Both the position numbers and the translations under genes were made by a program. From a virus: a stretch of DNA of 52,948 nucleotides. The notes below the pieces were generated by a model, which saw only the letters and a list, made by a program, of their open reading frames with translations, was not told the origin of the DNA and searched no databases. Location: IMG/VR virus record IMGVR_UViG_3300020171_000037, positions 1 through 52,948 of that record. One strand, 5' to 3'. Below are positions 46,848 through 52,948 of this stretch, piece by piece. Positions within the stretch are counted from its first letter, which is position 1, and every line of letters begins with the position of its first letter.

Positions 46848-47236
46848 TCACAAAACAGGACGTAGATTTTCAAATCAGCTCAATAAACGAGCTTTATGAC
46901 GACTTCATAGTTTATGTTGATTCGATAAACATAACCGATTCAAACGAATTGGTTTATGTAACTTCGGACACGTTACTTTCGGCGGTTAAAAAGTGTAAAG
47001 AAACATCAATTCAAAGCCTTGAAGAACAAAAAAGGGATTCTTTAACTGAGTATTCATATACTTCAAATTCAGATTCTACTTTGTTTAATATTTGCTTTGA
47101 AATCTATGGAACTGTTAATGAAGAAAACATTGAACAATTAATAGTTGCTAATGATTTGCAAGCATTGAATAGGTTAGATATTAATCCAATGAATCCAATG
47201 ATTAAGAAAAACACCAAAATAATTTACTATAAATAA
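46844..47236 (+). CDS. Baseplate-associated protein with LysM-like end, 130 aa
   Basis: After an N-terminal helix-strand part, the C-terminal half (DSTLFNICFEIYGTVNEENI, EQLIVANDLQALNRLDINPM, IKKNTKIIYYK) has the 'GD-x-N-x-x-L-N-x-I-x-P-G-x-x-I' feel of a LysM-like module in tail genes upstream of the gpP hub. It overlaps its neighbours by 4 nt and 1 nt. A hub-linking role is inferred. Confidence 0.5.
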   Translation: MITKQDVDFQISSINELYDDFIVYVDSINITDSNELVYVTSDTLLSAVKKCKETSIQSLEEQKRDSLTEYSYTSNSDSTLFNICFEIYGTVNEENIEQLIVANDLQALNRLDINPMNPMIKKNTKIIYYK

Positions 47237-48165
47237 TGGCTAAATTGGTATTAAATATTGACGGTAAGGATTTGCAGTTATTCGATAATTTCGCTTATTC
47301 AGCTCAAATTGACGGCGGCGCAAGTTCAACTTCATTTAATTCATTCATTGATTTAGCTACGTTTGATTATTTACCAATTTCGATAAAAAGAAATGATGTT
47401 TTAATTTTTACAGGTGAAATCATAAGTAAATCAATTCCAAGGGAAACACCACCAAAGCCTTTTAATTATAAAGCCGAAAGTCTTACTCACATTTTATTTG
47501 AATCAACATTACCAACCGAGGCATACCCATTACAGCTTGAAAATTCAACACTCAAAGATATTGTTGAATATATTTGTTCATTCTTTGAAATTACCGTAAT
47601 CTTTGATAAATCAAGCGAAAGTGAAGCAAAAGCGGGTTATCCATTAGCGGATTTAGGTATTGGAAAAACAGCCGGGGAAATCATTAACGGATTAATTACT
47701 CAGGTAGGTTTGATATTGTCGCACAATTCAGAGGGTAATTTGATAATAACTAAGTCAATAGAACAATCCGAAATCATTTTGCCAAAATTTACAAGCGATA
47801 ACAAGCAATTTGATCTTAAAAAGTTTTTTCACAATTACATCGCATTAGGTCAAGCTCCGATAGGTGAAGATGCCGACATTCAGGCAATCGCTAAGTTTGA
47901 TAACATTGATAAAAGACGCAATATCACTCAAATTCAAGATAGTGGTGGAATTGATACGGTTGAAAAGAAAGCCTTTGGAATGAGAGCTGATAGTTTGAAA
48001 TCAATTCAACAATCATTGACATTTAATAACTTTTTTTGCAATATCGGCGACTTTGTTATGATTAATGATTATAAATTAATCGTTAATCAAATAGATTATT
48101 CATTCAATTCAAGTGGTGAAACTGCAACAATTTCATTACTTGATAGTCAAATTTATGTAAGATGA
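47236..48165 (+). CDS. Baseplate hub protein, Mu gpP (gpD/gp27)-like
   Basis: The 309-aa protein has the tail-hub plan: two beta domains with IDGGASSTSFNSFIDLATFD and VLIFTGEIISKSIPRETPPK, KTAGEIINGLITQVGLILSH and EGNLIITKS in the middle, then IDKRRNITQIQDSGGIDTVE, close to late control protein D / Mu gpP. It forms the ring that carries the spike. Confidence 0.8.
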   Translation: MAKLVLNIDGKDLQLFDNFAYSAQIDGGASSTSFNSFIDLATFDYLPISIKRNDVLIFTGEIISKSIPRETPPKPFNYKAESLTHILFESTLPTEAYPLQLENSTLKDIVEYICSFFEITVIFDKSSESEAKAGYPLADLGIGKTAGEIINGLITQVGLILSHNSEGNLIITKSIEQSEIILPKFTSDNKQFDLKKFFHNYIALGQAPIGEDADIQAIAKFDNIDKRRNITQIQDSGGIDTVEKKAFGMRADSLKSIQQSLTFNNFFCNIGDFVMINDYKLIVNQIDYSFNSSGETATISLLDSQIYVR

Positions 48166-48680
48166 ACACATCCGGACACATAAAAGAATCAACTCAAGAT
48201 GAAAACGGGTTTAGACAATTCCTTATTAATTGCTTAGGTTCAAGCGATCAAAAGAAATACTTTTCAATTACTCCATTTGGTATTGATTACAATGCACCTG
48301 TAAACGTGAGATCGTTAACAACCGATTCAAGCAATAAAGATGTTAAATATAATTTGGGGGTTTTAAACAAGCTTAAAATTGATGATTTGGCACCGGGTGA
48401 AAGTGCAATTTTTTCAACAGATGAACCGGGTGAAACGATAATGAGTAAAATTGTTTTAAGAAATACAGGTGACATTGAGATTAATAAGGATTTAGACAAT
48501 GGGAGTATTTTAATTGGTGTGGATGGTTCAATTCAGGTAATCGCCAAAGCGGATGCTTCAATTACGGTTGACGGGAACGCTACAATTGAAGCAACCGGGG
48601 ACGTTAATTTAAATGCTGATGGTAACGTAATTGTAACAGCAACTCAATTTAGTGCAAATGGTAATTTAACAGTTGATTAA
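48162..48680 (+). CDS. Baseplate spike protein, Mu gp45-like
   Basis: The 172-aa protein has an OB-fold-like N-terminal part (GDIEINKD...) and a C-terminal beta-helix signature of regular alternating repeats (DASITVDGNATIEATGDVNL, NADGNVIVTATQFSANGNLT), typical of gp45/gpV spikes that pierce the outer membrane. It overlaps the hub by 4 nt and is followed by the tip protein. Confidence 0.7.
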   Translation: MNTSGHIKESTQDENGFRQFLINCLGSSDQKKYFSITPFGIDYNAPVNVRSLTTDSSNKDVKYNLGVLNKLKIDDLAPGESAIFSTDEPGETIMSKIVLRNTGDIEINKDLDNGSILIGVDGSIQVIAKADASITVDGNATIEATGDVNLNADGNVIVTATQFSANGNLTVD

Positions 48681-49063
48681 TGAAAGCGATAGCAGTTGAC
48701 GGCGCAACATTCATGCAAAATGACCCATTAGTGGTTTGCACTATTGCACCCGTGGGAGTACCATCAATTAAATGTAAAGCAGAAACTAAAGGAATTTTAA
48801 AAGATGGTTATAATATAATTGTTTCAGCAATTACAGTTCCAAGTGCAGGTGCATCGATACCAGATCCAGCATCATATCCGGTTGCATTTTCAACAACAGC
48901 AACAAAAGTAAAAGCGGACGGTACTTTGGTATTATTGGAGGGTGATTTAACCCCAACGATTAACGCGGTACCACAAATACCTGGTTCACCTCCAACACCT
49001 TACCCAGTTGCATTCAAGATTGAAATAAAAGTAGCAGGTCAAACTAAAGTAAAGGGAATATAA
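48680..49063 (+). CDS. Probable PAAR-like spike-tip protein
   Basis: A 127-aa protein rich in Gly, Pro and Ala with repeating strands (CTIAPVGVPSIKCKAETKGI, SAITVPSAGASIPDPASYPV). It resembles tip proteins that cap beta-helical spikes, although a canonical PAAR motif is not clear. Position after the spike supports the role. Confidence 0.5.
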   Translation: MKAIAVDGATFMQNDPLVVCTIAPVGVPSIKCKAETKGILKDGYNIIVSAITVPSAGASIPDPASYPVAFSTTATKVKADGTLVLLEGDLTPTINAVPQIPGSPPTPYPVAFKIEIKVAGQTKVKGI

Positions 49064-49066
49064 AAT

Positions 49067-49387
49067 ATGGAAAAAGACTTAAGTTTAGATGAAATTGCAA
49101 AAAGAATAACTAATGCAATTATGAATGAGCCTTATTTTGATAGGGATAGTTTAAACGGCATAATTAAGCCTATTTTAAAAATATGGCTAAAAAAAACAGA
49201 TTCTTTCAAAAGTCAAAAAGCTCCAAAAAGTAGATTACAAGAAACAATTGAAAATAGACAAATTCAATTAAAGTTTTGGTACAATAAAACCAAAGAACTT
49301 GTAAATGAAGACACAATGAAGAGTTATTACAAAGAGCTTGATGAAATATTAGTCAATGAAGGTTATAAACAACCATCTAATTTTTAA
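49067..49387 (+). CDS. Hypothetical protein, 106 aa
   Basis: A charged, helical protein (MEKDLSLDEIAKRITNAIMN ... LDEILVNEGYKQPSNF) within the baseplate block. It may be a small chaperone or regulator; no family recognised. Confidence 0.45.
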   Translation: MEKDLSLDEIAKRITNAIMNEPYFDRDSLNGIIKPILKIWLKKTDSFKSQKAPKSRLQETIENRQIQLKFWYNKTKELVNEDTMKSYYKELDEILVNEGYKQPSNF

Positions 49388-49398
49388 AAAATAAAGAT

Positions 49399-50268
49399 AT
49401 GATTATAGTAACAGTAGATGGCAAGCGTTGGGCGGTCAAGTACATGCAAAACAAAGAAGACATTACTAATGATTTTGGCTCAACAGTATTTCAATATCCA
49501 AATTTCAATGGCTCTAAAGTACACCAGAACAGTACTTCATCTGATAAATATTCATTATCGTTTGCAATTCATAAAAACTTTTTTGTAGGGTTTAAAGAAT
49601 CCATTAAAAAATTTGTAATAAATGAAGAAGATGCAATTGAAGACCAGGAATATGGAAAATTGACCAATATTGTAATTGTTCATGATACTTGGGGGGCAAT
49701 TAAGGGTAAGTTTGTTGGAAATATAAAATATAATACGTCAAGCGATGGTGACATTATCTGTAATACTGTTTTTGTTGAGCATACTGAAGATAATGATACT
49801 GAGAAAAAAGACATTGAACAGGAAAACCAAGATGCAGCAAGTGAAGTCGATACTGAGACTAGCGAGGGCGAATTTGAAGAAGAAGATAGGCCGGCTCTTT
49901 TAAAGTTTCTTGACTGGCTTAATGCTCTTTATTCCAATATAAAAAATAGTGCAATTGTTGCGGCATTCAATGACTTAAAAAGTGCGCTAAATGAAGCGTT
50001 ATTGAATTTTCAAAAGATTATGAACGCGGTTAAAAAGATTTTAGCTTTGCCATTAGCTTTATTTGATGCAGTTGGCGACATTAAGCGCAAATTTGATCTA
50101 ATTAAAAAACAAGCTATGGTAATTAAAAACATGCCTAAAACCAGCTTTAATTTAGCTAAATTCAATGTTCAATGTTTAGCCTACAATACCAGAGTTTCAA
50201 GTAGAGTGCCATTTATTAATCCGGCCGCATTAAAAGCCGCTGCCGGGATAAAAACAGTTCCTTTGTAA
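49399..50268 (+). CDS. Tail/DNA-circulation-like protein, Mu gpN-like
   Basis: The 289-aa protein has an N-terminal beta domain (VTVDGKRWAVKYMQNKEDIT ... NPNFNG-type loops), an acidic linker (ETSEGEFEEEDRPALLK) and a C-terminal helical region (NSAIVAAFNDLKSALNEALL). The shape and place near the hub agree with the DNA circularization/gpN family. In Mu, gpN precedes gpP, but here the order is gpP, gp45, tip, then this gene. Confidence 0.5.
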   Translation: MIIVTVDGKRWAVKYMQNKEDITNDFGSTVFQYPNFNGSKVHQNSTSSDKYSLSFAIHKNFFVGFKESIKKFVINEEDAIEDQEYGKLTNIVIVHDTWGAIKGKFVGNIKYNTSSDGDIICNTVFVEHTEDNDTEKKDIEQENQDAASEVDTETSEGEFEEEDRPALLKFLDWLNALYSNIKNSAIVAAFNDLKSALNEALLNFQKIMNAVKKILALPLALFDAVGDIKRKFDLIKKQAMVIKNMPKTSFNLAKFNVQCLAYNTRVSSRVPFINPAALKAAAGIKTVPL

Positions 50269-51134
50269 TGGCAAATTTCAGCATAAAGTCAGAGGGCTTA
50301 ATAGATTATACGCTTTCGTTACAAAAAATAAATAACGTTGCGTTACCTTTTGCCGTCCAAGAGGCTTTGAATGAAACTGTAAAAGACACTAAAAAAAGAA
50401 CCTTAGCAGAAACAACAAATAAAATGTTTGACGTTAAGCGTAAAGGCTTTTTTAAGGCAAATTCAGGCTTTAAACCATACAAGGCAAAGGAATTTGATTA
50501 CAACATAAACAAGATGCATGCTGATGTTGGTATGATTAAAGGCTCAAAACCAAATGAGCAAGCAACTGAACAAGTCGGACATCAACAAACAGCAAGCCCA
50601 ATTAAGCGAAGTATTAACCCGCTTGGAAATAAACCACAATCGAATAATGTTATTGACGTTTTGAGTAAAAAGCCTGAATTTTTTCAATGGAATGCGACTG
50701 CAACAAGCGATGAAAATAGAAATGATTCAATATATAGATTCATTAGGGGTGCAGCAAGGTCAAAAAAAGCAAATAGACCATTCGTAATTTTAAGTAGCAG
50801 TTCAGGTTCAGGAACGGTATATATGGTAGATAGATTTGAAAAAAACTCTAATTATTTAGGCAAAAGAAAAATTTATAACGATAAAAAAACCAGAGCTAGA
50901 CATAAGGAAGGTGTATTTATAAAAAAAGGGGCGGAAGGTTTAGAAATAACAGATAATAGGGTTCATTTAATAAATATGGTAAATGTGGCATCATATCGTA
51001 AAGGTGGACATTTAACGCTTAATAAAAAAGCTCCATTCATATTTGAAGCCGCTGCAAAGGCTGTTAAAGAGGGTATGAATGAAAACTTTATTAAAGCAGC
51101 CGAAAAGCAAATACAAAAAGCTTGGAAAAGATAA
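50268..51134 (+). CDS. Hypothetical minor tail protein, 288 aa
   Basis: The N-terminal region (LPFAVQEALNETVKDTKKRT) resembles HK97-gp10/GpZ-like tail proteins that have 'ALNxTAxxxxxR' lines. The rest is basic and includes RPFVILSSSSGSGTVYMVDR. It is the last gene of the tail block and ends before a terminator. Structural role inferred. Confidence 0.5.
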   Translation: MANFSIKSEGLIDYTLSLQKINNVALPFAVQEALNETVKDTKKRTLAETTNKMFDVKRKGFFKANSGFKPYKAKEFDYNINKMHADVGMIKGSKPNEQATEQVGHQQTASPIKRSINPLGNKPQSNNVIDVLSKKPEFFQWNATATSDENRNDSIYRFIRGAARSKKANRPFVILSSSSGSGTVYMVDRFEKNSNYLGKRKIYNDKKTRARHKEGVFIKKGAEGLEITDNRVHLINMVNVASYRKGGHLTLNKKAPFIFEAAAKAVKEGMNENFIKAAEKQIQKAWKR

Positions 51135-51157
51135 TTTGATTATTATTTTAGCCATGG

Positions 51158-51191
51158 AAAGCGGAATATTAATTTATTTCGCTTTTTTTTA
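51158..51191 (+). terminator. Rho-independent terminator of the second tail block
   Basis: AAAGCG (51158-51163) and CGCTTT (51180-51185) form a 6-bp stem followed by a long T-run. Moderate stem length, but well placed. Confidence 0.65.
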
Positions 51192-51213
51192 TTAAAAATA
51201 ATATGAAAAATGT

Positions 51214-51243
51214 TTTGTACATTAAATATATTTATTAATTTTG
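51214..51243 (+). promoter_or_regulatory. Promoter of the early regulatory genes
   Basis: TTTG (51214-51217) and TAATTTTG (51236-51243), spaced 18 nt, fit the Bacteroidota pattern and lie 33 nt before the Cro-like gene. Confidence 0.6.
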
Positions 51244-51276
51244 ATTCATAAATGTGTTTAACTAAAAACAAAAAAC

Positions 51277-51465
51277 ATGATTTTAGAAGCAATTAAAGCT
51301 GAAATGTGGGACAAACACGAAAACCCAAATATTTTAGCAAAGAAATTTAAAGTAAAACCACCTCAAATGTATAATTACTTTAACGGGGTTAATAAACCGG
51401 GATTGGAAATGCTTGAAAGAATGTGTGAGCATTACGATTTAGAATTAACTAAAAAGGTAAAATAA
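51277..51465 (+). CDS. Cro-like helix-turn-helix regulator, 62 aa
   Basis: A small XRE/Cro-type protein: NILAKKFKVKPPQMYNYFNG with the recognition helix at PPQMYNYFNGVNKPGLEMLE. The length is close to lambda Cro (66 aa). It is first in the early operon and may bind the palindromic repeats at 45-177 or its own promoter. Confidence 0.8.
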   Translation: MILEAIKAEMWDKHENPNILAKKFKVKPPQMYNYFNGVNKPGLEMLERMCEHYDLELTKKVK

Positions 51466-51472
51466 TTGAGTT

Positions 51473-52090
51473 ATGACAGAGCTAATGAAATTTGACGCTA
51501 ATAACAAAGCTACAATGAGTAGCAGGGAAATTGCAGAATTAACAGGTAAAGGACACAGACATGTATTAAGAGATATTGACAAACTCAATGAATACTATGA
51601 AAAATTAACCATGCCCAAATGTGAGCAGGGTTTTTATACACATGAAAGAACGGGAAACCAACAACACAAAGAGTATTTTCTTACTAAAATTCAAACGTTG
51701 GATTTAATGACTGGTTATAGCATTGAATTAAGAATTAAAGTAAATAGGCGTTGGGAAGAGTTGGAAACAAAAAAACAAATACCCACCACTTATAAAGATG
51801 CTTTGATAGCATTAGTTGCAAAAATCGAAGAAACAGAACAATTAGCCTTGCAAGTAAACAACTTAGAAACCGTTTTGGATATTCGCTTGGATTGGGTTTC
51901 AATAATCAAAATAGCTCAATTCAATAAAGTAAGTGAAAAGGCTTTTGATTGGCATATTCTAAAAACCAAATCAAAAGAGTTAGGTTATGAAATAAAAAGA
52001 GCCGAAAGCGTAAGGTATAAATACCAAAACTTATATCATTTGAATGTATTCAGGGCATGTTATCCAAAGTATAATTATAATTTAAAATAA
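51473..52090 (+). CDS. Rha family regulatory protein
   Basis: The 205-aa protein has a Rha/pRha N-terminal domain (MSSREIAELTGKGHRHVLRD, then YEKLTMPKCEQGFYTHERTG and EYFLTKIQTLDLMTGYSIEL) and a C-terminal coiled-coil/helical part. Rha proteins are phage regulators that interfere with infection in hosts lacking IHF in the type case. It follows the Cro-like gene by 7 nt. Confidence 0.9.
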   Translation: MTELMKFDANNKATMSSREIAELTGKGHRHVLRDIDKLNEYYEKLTMPKCEQGFYTHERTGNQQHKEYFLTKIQTLDLMTGYSIELRIKVNRRWEELETKKQIPTTYKDALIALVAKIEETEQLALQVNNLETVLDIRLDWVSIIKIAQFNKVSEKAFDWHILKTKSKELGYEIKRAESVRYKYQNLYHLNVFRACYPKYNYNLK

Positions 52091-52108
52091 ACGCTAAAAA
52101 CTAAAACT

Positions 52109-52339
52109 ATGCAATCTATTCAGCCTTGGACTAGCGACAAATGCGATCCTCATAATGACATTCATGAAATGATTGAATTTGCTAAAAAACAAACATTCAA
52201 AAATTATAAAGAAGTTAGCATCCGCAAAAGTACTTTTGAAATGTACAAAAAGGCTACAGGATTAAATACATCACTCGAAATCGAAAATGAATACTACAAA
52301 AGATTTGATGAAAATATTAAAATAATAATTATAAAATAA
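52109..52339 (+). CDS. Small hypothetical protein, 76 aa
   Basis: A soluble protein beginning MQSIQPWTSDKCDPHNDIHE, with a helical C-terminus. Leader 'CTAAAAACTAAAACTATG' is nearly repeated before the next gene (CACTAAAAACTAAGACTATG), so these early genes share a start context. Family unknown. Confidence 0.5.
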   Translation: MQSIQPWTSDKCDPHNDIHEMIEFAKKQTFKNYKEVSIRKSTFEMYKKATGLNTSLEIENEYYKRFDENIKIIIIK

Positions 52340-52356
52340 CACTAAAAACTAAGACT

Positions 52357-52638
52357 ATGCAAGATTTATTCAAAAGACATTATGAAGCAACCGTAAAACG
52401 CGGTCAAATTCGCAAAGACACTAAAACCATTGATTTTATAATGAAAATGGCAGAGGAGGACAATGAAGTATTAAGAGAAATGATTACCTATTCAGTAGGA
52501 ATGCCACCAAGCGAAGAATTAGTATCAGAGGTAATTGATAAAGCTATGGTTTGCTTCAATTTCTTACAACACATCGGAGTTGACATTGAATTGGCACTTT
52601 GTAGAAACACTATGAAACAGGAATCCAGAAAAGACTAA
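52357..52638 (+). CDS. Hypothetical protein, 93 aa
   Basis: A helical protein (MQDLFKRHYEATVKRGQIRK ... CRNTMKQESRKD) whose middle (ETIDFIMKMAEEDNEVLREM is the family-like part here) recalls small MazG-like or phage early proteins, but the metal motif is incomplete. Family not assigned. Confidence 0.5.
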   Translation: MQDLFKRHYEATVKRGQIRKDTKTIDFIMKMAEEDNEVLREMITYSVGMPPSEELVSEVIDKAMVCFNFLQHIGVDIELALCRNTMKQESRKD

Positions 52639-52642
52639 ATTT

Positions 52643-52861
52643 ATGATACTGCAAGAACTAGCTCAAGCCGAAATAAACCGATTGAACAAATCAATTGAGA
52701 TTTTAAACGAAACAGTGCCAACGAATGTATTTTTAGGACATTTTTTCATTCAAAATTCAATAGCCAAAAAGCAAATGAGAATAAGGCAAATTCAAGATGA
52801 ATTAAAACACATAAACGAGGCCAAACCGGCTTACATATCGAATGACGAAATATACTTTTGA
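52643..52861 (+). CDS. Small hypothetical coiled-coil protein, 72 aa
   Basis: MILQELAQAEINRLNKSIEI ... NEAKPAYISNDEIYF, a two-helix coiled-coil-like protein that ends with the overlap of the next gene. Function unknown. Confidence 0.5.
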   Translation: MILQELAQAEINRLNKSIEILNETVPTNVFLGHFFIQNSIAKKQMRIRQIQDELKHINEAKPAYISNDEIYF

Positions 52862-52948
52862 ATTGCGGGACCAAAACTGGAAAATGAATAATTTTCTAAT
52901 ACTTGAAATGGACTTTTATGTTTATTGGCATGTACCGTTTCATTGGTT
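52842..52948 (+). CDS. Partial hypothetical gene running off the right end
   Basis: ATG 52842 opens MTKYTFELRDQNWKMNNFLI ... HVPFHW and is still open at the end. If the window is circular, the frame continues from base 1 (codons TTA, TGT, AAC, CTT, GTG ...) to TGA at about 40, giving a protein of about 48 aa. It overlaps the preceding gene by 20 nt. Confidence 0.5.
   Translation, partial: MTKYTFELRDQNWKMNNFLILEMDFYVYWHVPFHW

Overview
The window looks like a complete or nearly complete genome of a tailed phage that infects a member of the Bacteroidota. The evidence is an AT-rich sequence, almost all genes on the + strand, A-rich ribosome-binding regions instead of Shine-Dalgarno sites, several promoters of the Bacteroidota type (TTTG, 18-21 nt, TAnnTTTG), and a full set of phage genes. 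The virion should be a myovirus. The head module is lambda-like (gpA-type terminase, gpW-like joiner, gpB-type portal, ClpP-fold protease, gpD-like decoration, gpE-like capsid). The contractile tail is Mu-like (sheath, tube, tape measure, gp46/gp47/gp48-like baseplate, gpP hub, spike). The last reading frame runs off the right end, and joining it to base 1 keeps it open for 13 more codons, which fits a circular or circularly permuted molecule.

Layout. 1-350: palindromic operator-like repeats and a 47-codon gene. 352-921: probable small terminase. 940-7676: an integron-like array of about ten gene cassettes. 7726-8541: a tyrosine recombinase that overlaps the large terminase (8538-10649) by ATGA. 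10.7-11.7 kb: KilA-N and zinc-finger genes. 11.9-18.6 kb: head and neck. 18.6-31.4 kb: tail, baseplate and fibres, including an NHL beta-propeller and an SGNH-hydrolase fibre. 31.4-34.4 kb: lysis. 34.4-35.5 kb: a non-coding block with a circularly permuted tmRNA and two further pseudoknotted RNA candidates. 35.6-37.7 kb: antirepressor and small genes. 37.7-46.5 kb: recombination and replication (Rad50-like ATPase, RecT, metallo-beta-lactamase-fold protein, DnaB helicase, RuvC-like resolvase, HNH). 46.5-51.1 kb: a second, displaced baseplate block (hub, spike, tip). 51.2 kb to the end: Cro-like and Rha regulators and small early genes.

The main discovery is the cassette array between terS and the recombinase/terL pair. 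Ten imperfect inverted repeats (sites 1-10), each with R-box-like ends (xxxxAAC ... GTTxxxx), an asymmetric unpaired spacer and a long inner stem, separate short genes all pointing the same way. The first 7-14 bases of each cassette are complementary to its own last bases, as expected if each was once a circle closed at an attC site. Most stop codons lie within a few bases of the next site. The adjacent tyrosine recombinase has the catalytic residues but lacks the extra helix insertion of IntI integrases. Cargo includes two cytosine-C5 methyltransferases, a MazG-like pyrophosphohydrolase, the RNA ligase RtcB and several small zinc-ribbon or unknown proteins, a set consistent with escape from host defence. 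Some site loops carry start codons, and open frames run through the crossover into the next cassette.

Other points of note are a circularly permuted phage tmRNA, an in-frame TAA splitting a baseplate-region gene at 30076, a probable +1/-2 frameshift in the tail chaperone genes, and an exact 66-bp tandem repeat at 17201. All functional calls rest on motifs and context read by eye; no database search was run.
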